DNA of 64,000 nt from an uncultured Oscillospiraceae bacterium (GTDB taxonomy: Bacteria > Bacillota > Clostridia > Oscillospirales > Acutalibacteraceae). The stretch is taken from assembly GCA_900544715.1 (NCBI GenBank), contig UQWL01000011.1:1-64000 (forward strand). The letters run 5' to 3'. A program made the translations under genes and the position numbers. Position 1 is the first letter of the stretch, and each line of letters begins with the position of its first letter. This document shows, one piece after another, positions 1 through 9,210 of this stretch. The notes under the pieces were generated by a model that saw only the letters and a program-made list of their open reading frames with translations, was not told where the DNA came from and did not search any database.

Positions 1-207
1 TTGATTATATTATCAAATCCATTCCCCTTTGTCAACTACTTTTTCTCCTTTTTTCTCCCCTTCTTTACACCCCTCCGCGCGTTGCGCGCTGGTCTATCCT
101 GAAATGCCTGCGTTTGATCGCTCTTCGCATCTGCGAACCAGAGCCATGGAGCGGAAAGCCGCTGTTGCCACCCTCCGATCCTATATATTAAGTATAGAGG
201 AAAGGGC

Positions 208-236
208 TTAACTTTTCCCCTTATCAATGCTATAAT
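208..236 (+). promoter_or_regulatory. Sigma-A promoter of the two-component operon
   Basis: A -35 box TTAACT (208-213) and a perfect -10 box TATAAT (231-236) are separated by exactly 17 bases, 66 bases before the kinase start. The rest of 1-207 shows no convincing gene; its short ORFs have no ribosome binding site. Confidence 0.75.
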
Positions 237-301
237 GAAGCATATTGTAAGAAGCAGAACCATTCCGGGCATAGCTTCTGCTCGAAAGAAGGAGGAATTC
301 T

Positions 302-1831
302 TTGCATATAAAGGACATTTCCATCAAAACCAGGCTGATTATTTCCAATATCCTGATGCTGATTATTCCGTGTTCTCTGGTTGTTATTATTACCGCAGTG
401 ATCTTTACCGGCTTCGTTTACCGGTTTGACGGCGCCGACGTTCGAACGCAACTCACCGATTCTCTCGGCTTCATCTCTGTTTATCAGTTACAGTTTCACG
501 TCAATCAATTGGAAAAGGAAGTGCTGAAAACAGGCGAAAACATAAGGGAACAGGAAGAGGTCATTTCCAAGTGCAAGGAGCTTGAGGATACCGGCGCATT
601 GGTTGCAATCTTATTTGACAAGGAGCCTGCCTATTCAACGCCCGGTTATACGTTAGAGGAATGGGAAAATAAAGTGGAGCAGATTGCACGCGGGGCCAAC
701 TTTGATGAAGACTCCCTGCTCTACACAAGCTCCCGTGGAACGATCCTCTCAACTGTGACGCACACGGCGGATGGGAAGCGGCTATGTATTCTCATCTGCG
801 ACCCGACGCTCGTCAGCGTGGTTGCCAGCACGACAGAGGATTTGCCCAAGCGTGCATTTGAATATATGGATACGATGGGATGGGTTTTTATCGGCCTCGC
901 CATCCTGGTAACGCTGGCGACCGATATTATGCTCGTCACCTTTATTTCGCGCGGCATTCTGGTTCCTTTGGACAAACTGCGCCGGGCAACCCACGAAATA
1001 CGCGACGGCAACCTGGATTATCGGGTCGATTATGAAGGAAAAAACGAGCTTGGCGACGTGTGTGCGGATTTTGACGAAATGCGGCTGCGGCTGCGGGATT
1101 CCGTGGAAGCACAGCAGCGCTATGAGGATAACCGCAAAGAGCTGCTCGCCGGCATCTCGCACGATTTGAGTACCCCGCTGACGGCCATCAAAGGCTATGT
1201 TTCCGGCTTGATCGATGGAATCGCCGATACGCCGGAGAAACAGGCGCATTATCTGAAAACCATCTACAGCACTGCCTGCGATATGGATAACCTCGTCAGC
1301 GAGCTTTTCACCTTTTCCAAGCTGGATTTGGACAGAATCCCCTTCTACTTTGAGCAGGTGGATCTGGTTGGATTTTTTGAGGACTGCTGCGATGAACTAC
1401 AGCCGAAATTTGCAACGCAGGAAACGGAAATTCTTTTTGACAACCAATGCGTCCCCTCCGCCTATTCGAGCGTTGACCGCGTGCAGATGAAGCGCGCCGT
1501 GATGAATATCATCAACAACTGCGTCAAATATAAAAAACCCGGGGTTTGCACAATCCGGATTACTCTCCGCACGGAAGGCCCCGATATCCGCATTGAAATC
1601 GCCGATAACGGCATGGGCGTGTCGGAAGAGGATCTGACCAAAATTTTTGACAGCTTCTACCGCACCGACCGCGCGCGCACCAACGTGCGCAGCGGAAGCG
1701 GCCTGGGGCTTGCCATTACGAAACAGATTATCGACCGGCACAGCGGAAAAATCTGGGCGAGCGGCAGTATCGGCAAGGGGTTGACCATCTGCATCCTGCT
1801 GCCCGCTGTGAACCCCGAGCCAAAGCAATAG
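302..1831 (+). CDS. Membrane sensor histidine kinase (HAMP-HisKA-HATPase)
   Basis: A 509-residue membrane histidine kinase that should autophosphorylate and pass phosphate to the response regulator encoded next. Visible parts are an N-terminal membrane helix (about residues 13-38), an extracytoplasmic sensor region of about 150 residues, a second helix (about 194-220), a HAMP linker, and the HisKA box SHDLSTPLTAIKGY with phospho-acceptor His near residue 287. The HATPase domain follows with N box NIINNCVKYK, G1 DNGMGV, an F box and G2 GSGLGLAITK. The start is TTG at 302, chosen because AAGGAGG lies about 7 bases upstream. The regulator gene begins 46 bases after the stop, so the two form an operon with the kinase first. 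The signal sensed cannot be read from the sequence. Confidence 0.93.
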   Translation: MHIKDISIKTRLIISNILMLIIPCSLVVIITAVIFTGFVYRFDGADVRTQLTDSLGFISVYQLQFHVNQLEKEVLKTGENIREQEEVISKCKELEDTGALVAILFDKEPAYSTPGYTLEEWENKVEQIARGANFDEDSLLYTSSRGTILSTVTHTADGKRLCILICDPTLVSVVASTTEDLPKRAFEYMDTMGWVFIGLAILVTLATDIMLVTFISRGILVPLDKLRRATHEIRDGNLDYRVDYEGKNELGDVCADFDEMRLRLRDSVEAQQRYEDNRKELLAGISHDLSTPLTAIKGYVSGLIDGIADTPEKQAHYLKTIYSTACDMDNLVSELFTFSKLDLDRIPFYFEQVDLVGFFEDCCDELQPKFATQETEILFDNQCVPSAYSSVDRVQMKRAVMNIINNCVKYKKPGVCTIRITLRTEGPDIRIEIADNGMGVSEEDLTKIFDSFYRTDRARTNVRSGSGLGLAITKQIIDRHSGKIWASGSIGKGLTICILLPAVNPEPKQ

Positions 1832-1877
1832 CATCTGCGGCTTTCGGCCGCATGGATGCATAGAAAGGACGAACAAC

Positions 1878-2573
1878 ATGGCAAAATCCATTTTAATTAT
1901 TGAGGACGATAAGAATATTGCGGAGCTTGAGCGCGACTACCTGGAGGCCAACGGTTATGAGGTGGATACCAAGCTCAACGGAGAAAGCGGCCTGGAGGCC
2001 GCGCTCAAGCAAAATTACAGCCTGATCCTGCTGGATCTGATGCTCCCCGGCATGGATGGATTCGAAATCTGCCGCTGCATCCGCCGGGAAAAGGATATCC
2101 CGATCCTGATGGTGTCGGCCAAAAAAGAGGATATTGATAAAATACGCGGCTTTGGCATTGGCGCTGATGACTATATTGTAAAGCCCTTCAGCCCTTCCGA
2201 ACTGGTGGCCCGCGTGCATGCGCATATTGCCCGCTATGACCGCCTGACGGCGAAGGGCGAGGGCACGGCAGATGATTATATTTCCATCGGCAACCTCTAT
2301 ATTGATAAAAACGCGCGGCGCGTTTATGTGAACAAAAAAGAAGCCGTGCTGACCAACAAGGAATTTGACCTGCTGGTATTTCTCGCCTCCAACCCCAACA
2401 TTGTTTTCAGCAAAAACACGCTGTTTGACCGCATTTGGGGCTTTGACGCGATCGGTGAAACCTCCACGGTGACGGTGCACATCAACCGCATCCGTGAAAA
2501 AATTGAGGATGACAGCTCCAACCCGCAGTATATTGAAACGGTATGGGGCGCGGGCTACCGCTTTAAGCTCTGA
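1878..2573 (+). CDS. OmpR/PhoB-family response regulator
   Basis: A 231-residue DNA-binding response regulator. The N-terminal receiver domain has the acidic pair IEDD, the phospho-acceptor Asp near residue 53 in LLDLMLPGMDG, and the switch Lys in DYIVKPF. The C-terminal winged helix (about residues 133-231) has the family pattern LTNKEFDLLVFLA and ends with TVWGAGYRF. GAAAGGA lies 10-15 bases before the ATG. It is the partner of the kinase gene directly upstream. Its DNA targets are not visible here. Confidence 0.95.
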   Translation: MAKSILIIEDDKNIAELERDYLEANGYEVDTKLNGESGLEAALKQNYSLILLDLMLPGMDGFEICRCIRREKDIPILMVSAKKEDIDKIRGFGIGADDYIVKPFSPSELVARVHAHIARYDRLTAKGEGTADDYISIGNLYIDKNARRVYVNKKEAVLTNKEFDLLVFLASNPNIVFSKNTLFDRIWGFDAIGETSTVTVHINRIREKIEDDSSNPQYIETVWGAGYRFKL

Positions 2574-2633
2574 TTTTCAGCGGCATATTGATTGAATGCA
2601 TCCTCAATATTTTAGATTTATTTTATTTTTTCT

Positions 2634-2664
2634 TTGTATAGAGTTAATGATTCATGGCTATACT
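2634..2664 (+). promoter_or_regulatory. Promoter for the structured RNA at 2670
   Basis: A strong -10 box TATACT (2659-2664) has a possible -35 TTGTAT (2634-2639) at 19 bases, slightly longer than ideal. Transcription would begin near 2670, exactly where the first hairpin starts. Confidence 0.5.
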
Positions 2665-2669
2665 ATAGG

Positions 2670-2815
2670 CACAGTGTAGCTGAGGTGGTTGTCAGCCAAC
2701 ACTGTGGATTCGTTTTCTTCTCTCTCTCTTTTTCAATCGCGTTGGGGTTACCCAAGGCGATTGAACCCTTTTTAGGGAATTTTTCACGGTCGGCGGGATT
2801 GCCGGCCGTTTTTTA
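2670..2815 (+). ncRNA. Predicted stand-alone structured RNA, about 146 nt
   Basis: The segment has no credible ORF but contains nested hairpins in series. Hairpin A pairs CACAGTGT (2670-2677) with ACACTGTG (2699-2706), enclosing GCTGA/TCAGC. A pyrimidine-rich single-stranded linker follows (about 2712-2733). Hairpin B pairs CAATCGC (2734-2740) with GCGATTG (2757-2763), enclosing TTGGG/CCCAA, and is followed by five Ts. Hairpin C pairs ACGGTCGGC (2786-2794) with GCCGGCCGT (2801-2809) and runs into TTTTTT, an intrinsic terminator. A -10 box TATACT sits just upstream. I do not recognise the family. It could instead be a terminated leader of the downstream nuclease-helicase gene. The remainder of 2574-2925 holds nothing else I can identify. 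Confidence 0.55.
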
Positions 2816-2925
2816 TTTTCCGCCTGACCGCTTGCATGTATGACAAAAAGCGGATATGATGATAGCATATCAATTTTTGACATTCTGCAAAGGTTTTGTG
2901 TGGAAGAAAGGAAGGAACTATTTCT

Positions 2926-5900
2926 ATGCTAATTGCTGATTTACATATCCACTCCAAATACTCGCGCGCAACCAGCCGGGACTGTGTGCCGGAGGCGCTG
3001 GAGCTTTGGGCGCGCCGCAAGGGCATCAATGTTGTGGGCACGGGCGATTTTACACACCCTGCCTGGCGTGAGGAGCTGCGGGCAAAGCTGATTCCGGCGG
3101 AGGACGGGCTTTACCGGCTGAAGGACGAGCTGCGTTTGCCCGACGCACCGGACGGCGCAGCGCACACGCCGCGCTTTCTGGTGACGGGCGAAATCAGCTC
3201 CATCTATAAAAAAGACGGCAAGGTGCGAAAGGTACACAATGTGATCCTTCTCCCCTCGCTGGAGGATGCGGAAAAGCTCGCCCTGCGCCTGGAGGAGATC
3301 GGCAACCTGCACTCCGACGGGCGGCCGATTTTGGGGCTGGACAGCCGCGATCTACTGGAGATTACGATGGACGTTTGCCCACAGGCAATGTTGATCCCCG
3401 CGCATATCTGGACGCCTCATTTTTCGATGTTTGGCGCGTTCTCCGGCTTTGATACAGTAGAGGCGTGCTTTGGCGATATGACGCCGTATATCCACGCGGT
3501 GGAAACCGGCCTCTCCTCCGACCCGCCGATGAACTGGCGGCTCTCCGCGCTCGACCGGTTTACACTCGTTTCCAACTCCGACGCGCACTCCCCTCAAAAG
3601 CTCGGCCGGGAGGCGAACCTCTTCAACACCCCCTTCTCCTACGCCGCGATGGCGGCGGCGCTGGAGCGCCCTGATTCCGAGGGCTTTGCGGGCACGATCG
3701 AGTTTTTCCCGGAGGAGGGGAAATACCATTTTGACGGGCACCGCAACTGCCGGCTCTGCCTGAAGCCCTCCGAAACGCTGGCAACGGACGGCCGCTGCCC
3801 AGTCTGCGGCAAAAAGCTGACCATCGGCGTGCTACACCGCGTGGAGGATTTGGCAGACCGGGAGGAAGGCTACCGCCCCGCCCACGCGCGCCCCTTTGAG
3901 AGCATCGTCCCGCTGCCGGAGGTGATCGCCGCCTCCATCGGCTTCACGCCCGCAAGCGCAAAGGTGCAAACCCGTTACAGCGCTCTTTTACATCACCTTG
4001 GCCCGGAATTTACGATCCTGCGCGAAGCGCCGCTGGAGGATATTGCACATGCCGCAGGGCCGAGCGTGGCCGAGGGCATCCGCCGCATGCGAGCCGGTGA
4101 AGTGACTCTCTCCCCCGGCTACGATGGAGAATATGGTAAAATCCACCTGCTTGATGAGGAGGAAATCAACACCCTTTCCGGCCAAATCAGCCTGTTTGGC
4201 GCGCCCGACCCCTCCCCTGTGAAACAACAGAAGCCGGACGCACCAAAGCCAAAATCAAAACGCGCCTCCCCAAAACAGGCCAAAGCGGCGCCATTGCCGC
4301 AAAACCTGCTCGATGGGCTGAACGAGAGGCAGAAAGCTGCGGTCACCGCGCCGGAACAGGCCGTGATCGTCACGGCCGGGCCGGGCACGGGCAAAACGAA
4401 AACGCTCGTTTCCCGCATTGCCTGGCTGATTGGAGAGCAAAAGGTGAAGCCTGCGGACATCACGGCCGTCACCTTCACCAATAAGGCTGCGGATGAAATG
4501 CGGCAGCGGCTCATCCAGCATTTTGGCGGCCGCCGTGCCATTCAGGGGATGCGGATCGGCACATTCCACTCCTTGTGCCTCGACCTGCTTTCCGGAGATG
4601 GGCAGGAGATTCCCCTTGCGGATGAAAACGAGGCCGCGGCGCTTGCCGCTGAAATTTTAAAGGAAGTGGAGCTGAAGCTCTCCCCGCGGAAGTTTTTGCA
4701 GGAGGTTTCCCAGGTGAAAAGCGGCGTTATCGAAACGCCGCCGCACCCGGAAGCCTACCAGCGCTACTGCGCCCGGCTGCGGGAATACGGCGTGCGTGAT
4801 TTTGACGATTTGCTGCTTGACGCTTTGCAGCTTGATACGGCCTTCCCCCATCTTCTCGTGGATGAATTTCAGGACAGCAACGAAATCCAATACCAGCTGG
4901 TTCAGAAATGGTGCGGCGGCGGGAAGAGCGTGTTTCTCATCGGCGACCCTGATCAATCGATTTATGGCTTCCGCGGATCGAGCGCGCGATGCTTTGACCG
5001 TTTTGCGGCGGAGCATCCGGGCGCACGTCAGATCCGTTTCACGGAAAATTACCGCTCCACGCCGGAAATATTGGGCTGCGCCCTCCCCCTGATTTCCCAT
5101 AACGACGGGCCGGAACGCCAGCTCACCGCCATGCGCCCGGGGGGCGAACGCGTGCGGCTCATGACGGCGGAGGACGATTTTTCCCAAGCGCTTTTCCTTG
5201 CGAAAGAGATCAACCGCATGGTCGGCGGTATCGATATGCTCGATGTGCAAACCGCCGCATCGCAGCGCGGCGGCCCGCTGGGTTTTTCCGATATCGCCGT
5301 GCTCTACCGCACCCACCGGCAGGCCGAGCTGATGGAAAAATGCCTGGGCATTGAGGGCGTGCCCTACGTTGTCACCGGGCGGGACAGCTTCCTTGCGGAT
5401 GATATGGTGCGCGGCACGGTGGGATTTTTCCGCTATTTGCTGCATCCGGCCGACCTGCTTTCCCTGCGTGCCTGCCTGCTGACCGTTTTGCGCTGCCCGG
5501 CAAACGCGGCGCAAAAGCTGCTGGCCTATTGCCGCGAAACAGAACCAGGCACCCTCCTCTCTAACGAACTCCCCGCGCCCCTGTGCGCCATGCCGGAGCT
5601 GCAAAAGTTTTCGGATCTCTTGCGCCAATACGCGCCGCGCGCCGCGAAGGAAAAGCCGCTCAAGCTCCTCACAAGCTGGGCGGAAAGCACCGGCCTTACT
5701 GAACATGCGGCGGTCAACCGGCTGCTCGACGCGGCAGTCCTCCAGCCGGACCTCGCTTCTCTGCTGAACAGCCTCTCGCTCGGCAAAGAGGGTGATGTGG
5801 CACGCAGCGGAAACCGGGCTTACACGGCGGACGCAGTCACGCTCTCCACCCTGCACGGAGCCAAGGGGTTGGAATTCCCGGTGGTGTTCCTCTGCGGCGT

Positions 5901-6126
5901 TTCTAAGAGGGTGCTGCCGCTGGATGCGCCGGGCCGGCCCACGGATGTGCAGGAGGAACGCAGGCTTTTCTTCGTTGGCATGACGCGCGCCAGGGAGGAA
6001 CTGATTTTGCTGACAAACAGCGAGCCTTCGCCGTTCCTGGCCGAAATTCCGGCGGCCAATTTGGAAAACGGCACGGCCGCCGAGCTCAAGCGCCCACAAG
6101 CGGTTCAGCAGCTTCATCTTTTTTAA
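2926..6126 (+). CDS. EndoQ-type PHP endonuclease fused to UvrD/PcrA-like helicase
   Basis: A 1066-residue fusion. Residues 1 to about 390 resemble endonuclease Q (TIGR00375): metal-binding DLHIHSKYS at residues 5-13, GTGDFTHPAW, IPAHIWTPHF, SNSDAHS, and a four-cysteine zinc ribbon (CRLC...CPVC) near 276-297. After a charged Pro/Lys-rich linker (about 420-460) comes a superfamily 1A helicase: Walker A TAGPGTGKTKT near 483, Walker B VDEFQDSN near 644, GDPDQSIYGFRGS near 684, TLHGAKGLEF near 974, and GMTRARE near 1020. EndoQ is known to nick DNA 5' of deaminated or abasic bases. Joining it to an unwinding motor suggests a one-protein excision-repair activity (inference). The ATG at 2926 follows GAAAGGAAGG; an in-frame TTG at 2896 is less likely. 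Confidence 0.93.
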   Translation: MLIADLHIHSKYSRATSRDCVPEALELWARRKGINVVGTGDFTHPAWREELRAKLIPAEDGLYRLKDELRLPDAPDGAAHTPRFLVTGEISSIYKKDGKVRKVHNVILLPSLEDAEKLALRLEEIGNLHSDGRPILGLDSRDLLEITMDVCPQAMLIPAHIWTPHFSMFGAFSGFDTVEACFGDMTPYIHAVETGLSSDPPMNWRLSALDRFTLVSNSDAHSPQKLGREANLFNTPFSYAAMAAALERPDSEGFAGTIEFFPEEGKYHFDGHRNCRLCLKPSETLATDGRCPVCGKKLTIGVLHRVEDLADREEGYRPAHARPFESIVPLPEVIAASIGFTPASAKVQTRYSALLHHLGPEFTILREAPLEDIAHAAGPSVAEGIRRMRAGEVTLSPGYDGEYGKIHLLDEEEINTLSGQISLFGAPDPSPVKQQKPDAPKPKSKRASPKQAKAAPLPQNLLDGLNERQKAAVTAPEQAVIVTAGPGTGKTKTLVSRIAWLIGEQKVKPADITAVTFTNKAADEMRQRLIQHFGGRRAIQGMRIGTFHSLCLDLLSGDGQEIPLADENEAAALAAEILKEVELKLSPRKFLQEVSQVKSGVIETPPHPEAYQRYCARLREYGVRDFDDLLLDALQLDTAFPHLLVDEFQDSNEIQYQLVQKWCGGGKSVFLIGDPDQSIYGFRGSSARCFDRFAAEHPGARQIRFTENYRSTPEILGCALPLISHNDGPERQLTAMRPGGERVRLMTAEDDFSQALFLAKEINRMVGGIDMLDVQTAASQRGGPLGFSDIAVLYRTHRQAELMEKCLGIEGVPYVVTGRDSFLADDMVRGTVGFFRYLLHPADLLSLRACLLTVLRCPANAAQKLLAYCRETEPGTLLSNELPAPLCAMPELQKFSDLLRQYAPRAAKEKPLKLLTSWAESTGLTEHAAVNRLLDAAVLQPDLASLLNSLSLGKEGDVARSGNRAYTADAVTLSTLHGAKGLEFPVVFLCGVSKRVLPLDAPGRPTDVQEERRLFFVGMTRAREELILLTNSEPSPFLAEIPAANLENGTAAELKRPQAVQQLHLF

Positions 6127-6174
6127 TACTGCGCTGTCATAACAAAAAATCACGAAGGGAAAGGAGCATATCGG

Positions 6175-6786
6175 ATGCAGATTGCGGCTGTCCGCTTAAC
6201 AGAAGGCGTCAATGAAGCTATTTGCACGCGCTGGCTCTCCTGTTTGCCTGGGAAAAGGCAGGAGGAAATCCTGAGGCGACAAAGGCCCAAGGATCGGGAG
6301 CGTTCCCTCAGCGGGGAGATACTCGCCCGCGCCATGCTGGCACGGGAGCTGCGCTGCCCCCTGCGCGACGTTCCAATCTGCCGGGAAACGCATGGAAAGC
6401 CGGTTTTAAAAGATTGTACAAACCTCTTTTTTAATATCAGCCATTCCGGGGATTATGCGGTATGCGCAGTTTCTAAACAGCCGGTGGGAATCGATATTGA
6501 ACGAATCGGGGCGTACCAGCCGAACGTTGCGCGCCGGGTTTGCAGTGATGCGGAGCAAAAATTGTTGGAACAGTGTGAAGACCCTGCCCGCCTGTTTTAC
6601 AGGTTGTGGACGCTCAAGGAAAGTTATGTGAAATTAACGGGGACAGGCATTAGCGTGCCGCTGAGCCAAATCACGTTTTCTTTTCTGGCAGACGGCAGGG
6701 TGGAATCCAATCAAAATAGGGTTCAATTTGCGAGTTTCCCGTTTGGGGACGGGTATTGGCTGGCCGTTGGGGAAAAAATGAAGTGA
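6175..6786 (+). CDS. 4'-phosphopantetheinyl transferase, Sfp family
   Basis: A 203-residue enzyme that transfers 4'-phosphopantetheine from coenzyme A to a serine of carrier proteins. The signature is present in two parts, VGIDIERIG near residue 103 and the magnesium-binding WTLKESYVK near residue 143, in the spacing of Sfp/AcpT-type enzymes. The ATG at 6175 has AAAGGAG 10 bases upstream. It lies 48 bases after the nuclease-helicase gene and may be cotranscribed. No polyketide or peptide synthetase is in the window, so the carrier protein may be the fatty-acid ACP. Confidence 0.9.
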   Translation: MQIAAVRLTEGVNEAICTRWLSCLPGKRQEEILRRQRPKDRERSLSGEILARAMLARELRCPLRDVPICRETHGKPVLKDCTNLFFNISHSGDYAVCAVSKQPVGIDIERIGAYQPNVARRVCSDAEQKLLEQCEDPARLFYRLWTLKESYVKLTGTGISVPLSQITFSFLADGRVESNQNRVQFASFPFGDGYWLAVGEKMK

Positions 6787-6871
6787 GCTGCATGATTGCC
6801 GCTATTCGCGCTTGTGCGCCCAGGCCGCGAAGGCGAAGCTTTTTGCAGGTATCAAATGAAATCAACAAATA

Positions 6872-6911
6872 ACTGCGCCCTGGCCATGATAAGCCAGGGC
6901 GCAGTCTTTTC
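6872..6911. terminator. Bidirectional terminator between convergent genes
   Basis: A 13-bp perfect stem, ACTGCGCCCTGGC (6872-6884) with GCCAGGGCGCAGT (6893-6905), is followed by CTTTT on the plus strand and a T-rich run on the minus strand. It serves the convergent genes ending at 6786 and 6930. Confidence 0.85.
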
Positions 6912-6929
6912 CGCAAGGAGGGATCGAAA

Positions 6930-9008
6930 TTAGAAGCTCGTAACCCTTCCCGCAAAATCTGCAACAATTAGGTTGCCATTGGAAAGCGCCACACTGCCAA
7001 ACACCGGCGCGCCCACATTCTGCTTCTTCAAAACCGCTCCGTTCGCCGGATCAATCGCATAGAGATACCCATCTGACGCGCCGAAGATCAGCTTGCCATT
7101 CGAAAGAATCGGCGTGCCTTCTACGGTTTTAGAGCCAACGCCCGCATAAGGAGCCGTGCCAACGAGCGCACCGCCGACCTCACGCTCCCAAAGGATCGTT
7201 TTCGTCTCCAAATCAAAGGCAAGCACACCCTTATTCACCGTGGCAATATAGGCAACCTTACCGGAGATGACCGGCTGGGCGCTGGAAGCAAAGTTATAGC
7301 CATCGAAATTCGTCTTGCTTGTGATTTTTCCGGAGCCGTTATCCACGATCATCACCGCGTCGTCCTCCGCCACAAGGAGCGTGTTCGCATCAATCACCGC
7401 CGGGGTGGAGCTGCGGAAGCGGATGTCGCTGTCGTTATTTTCCCAAAGCTTTTTGCCGGTGTTTTTATTGAGCGCCACCAGCGCATCCCAATGGGAGCTG
7501 ACGATCAAATGATCGCCCGCGATCACAAATTCGGCCGGTGAATTTTCGCCTTTACCGCGGCGGTTGTTCCAGCGTGTGTCGCCTGTTTCCATATCCAGCG
7601 CGGTGATACTGGCCGCGCAGCCGGCATAGACGGTACCGCCATCCGCGCACAGGCCGGAACTAGTGCCGAGCGATCCGCCGAGATCCACCTTCTTCTGCCA
7701 AAGCAGAGCGCCTGTTTTTGCATTCAGGCAATAAACCGTGCCCTCGCAATCCTGCGCGACGATCTTTCCATCTGCATAAATCAGCTTGTTTTTCACGGAA
7801 TTGATGGTTTCAAAGAACCAATTCACCGAGCCATCCGCCGCATTCAGGCCGTAAACGCCGCAGGTGCGGGGGTAGTCGTCATCCACCGTGGCGGCAAAAA
7901 CCTGATTGCCAACGGCAAGCGGATCGGCAAACAGGAGGTTCCCCTCCAGCTGCGCGCTCCATTTCGCCCCATCGGAAGCCTGCGGTTTCTCAAAATCATA
8001 ATAATACATCCGGGTGGAAACCTGGCCGGTTGCGGTGACGTTGATGAGCCTGGAGCCGCCCGCGGAGGAATCGATGCCGCCGCAGTCAGGCCTCCCGGTG
8101 CTGATATTAAGCACGCCGTCCGTTTCCGTAATATAGTTATAATGATAGTGGCCATACACCCAGGCAATGAGGTCATGCTCTTTTAAATCCAGTTTTTTCA
8201 AGCCATAGGATAGCACATAGTCATCAGACGGCGCTTTGGTATGATTGAACATAACGACCTTCATGCCGGGCTCTACATTTGCCAAGTCGTTTTCCAGCCA
8301 CTTCCAACGGTCATTTTTGTTGTAGCCGGAGGCATAATCCGCGCCGGACTGGAAGGGTGTGACAACATAGTGGACGTTGCCCACATCAAACGAATACCAC
8401 ACCGGGCCATAGATGCTCTCAAAGAGCGCCTCGCCATATTTCCCGGCGACATAGTCGTGGTTGCCGATCACATAGCGCACAGGAACGCCCATATTCTCTG
8501 AATTCATATCCTTAATATGCTGCTTGAGGCCATCCTCATAGCAGATATCGCCCGTGTGGATAAGGAAGGCCGGATCGGTTTTTTTCACCGTATCCCGGAC
8601 ATGCTCGATCCAAGCGCCGACTCCGCCTGCGCCGATCTCCGAATCGGAAATTTGCAGGAAGGAGTGATCCTCCTGTGCGGTTTTCTCGCTCTTATCCAGC
8701 TGGAAGTCATAGGTTTCCCGATCCTTGGTGACCGGAATATAATAGTTTTCCGTCCAGTAACCCGCAGGCGTTGTTACCGTGACAAAACGACTCTTGCTGT
8801 AGCCCGGCAGGGTATATGCGCCGTTTTCATCCGTTTTGACCACATTCCGACCATCGGAAACGCTTACGTTTGCAATCGGCTCGCCCGTAGCGGCATCTGT
8901 CACCGTGCCGTGGAACGGGCCGGGCATCAGGGCGCCGATGAGCGCAAAGAGCGCTTCCATGACGACAATCAGAATGACTGTGCACAGAATAATGAGTTTT
9001 TTCTTCAT
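6930..9008 (-). CDS. Exported calcineurin-like phosphoesterase with PQQ-type beta-propeller
   Basis: A 692-residue protein with an N-terminal membrane or signal helix (about residues 4-25), a carboxypeptidase-regulatory-like beta domain (about 28-95, starting FHGTVTDAATGEPIANVSV), a calcineurin-like phosphoesterase domain (about 110-340) and a C-terminal PQQ-like propeller to the end, with repeats such as VYCLNAKTGALLWQ and LVALNKNTGKKLWE. Metal motifs are TGDICYEDG, GNHDY, FNHTKAP and GHYHYN. The first motif reads SDSE where the family usually has DxH, so one metal ligand may differ. The ATG at 9008 has AAAGGGAG upstream; the in-frame extension to 9101 has no such site. The substrate is unknown; the protein is probably anchored outside the membrane. 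Confidence 0.85.
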   Translation of the reverse strand: MKKKLIILCTVILIVVMEALFALIGALMPGPFHGTVTDAATGEPIANVSVSDGRNVVKTDENGAYTLPGYSKSRFVTVTTPAGYWTENYYIPVTKDRETYDFQLDKSEKTAQEDHSFLQISDSEIGAGGVGAWIEHVRDTVKKTDPAFLIHTGDICYEDGLKQHIKDMNSENMGVPVRYVIGNHDYVAGKYGEALFESIYGPVWYSFDVGNVHYVVTPFQSGADYASGYNKNDRWKWLENDLANVEPGMKVVMFNHTKAPSDDYVLSYGLKKLDLKEHDLIAWVYGHYHYNYITETDGVLNISTGRPDCGGIDSSAGGSRLINVTATGQVSTRMYYYDFEKPQASDGAKWSAQLEGNLLFADPLAVGNQVFAATVDDDYPRTCGVYGLNAADGSVNWFFETINSVKNKLIYADGKIVAQDCEGTVYCLNAKTGALLWQKKVDLGGSLGTSSGLCADGGTVYAGCAASITALDMETGDTRWNNRRGKGENSPAEFVIAGDHLIVSSHWDALVALNKNTGKKLWENNDSDIRFRSSTPAVIDANTLLVAEDDAVMIVDNGSGKITSKTNFDGYNFASSAQPVISGKVAYIATVNKGVLAFDLETKTILWEREVGGALVGTAPYAGVGSKTVEGTPILSNGKLIFGASDGYLYAIDPANGAVLKKQNVGAPVFGSVALSNGNLIVADFAGRVTSF

Positions 9009-9210
9009 CTTTATGATTCTCCCTTTCTTGCCCCAAGCGCGGATTTGTGCAGTTTTGGCGCAGCTAAAATTTCGAGCGGCGTTGATGCTCACAAAGCGCA
9101 AAGCTCCCCCTTATTCGCCTGAGATTTGTATCATTTTACCACAAAGAAGCCCATAGAGCAAACTGTTTTTTCATCTTTCTCACGGTAAGTAACAAAGGGG
9201 AGAAGATTTT

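Noticed and set aside
1..16. Inverted repeat TTGAT...ATCAA at the left window edge
   Set aside because: Only 5-bp arms with AT-rich spacer and no neighbouring gene visible; likely chance.
4657..6153. 498-residue open frame antisense to the nuclease-helicase gene
   Set aside because: It is a shadow of the GC-rich coding strand, with no ribosome binding site and low-complexity Arg/Gln-rich sequence.
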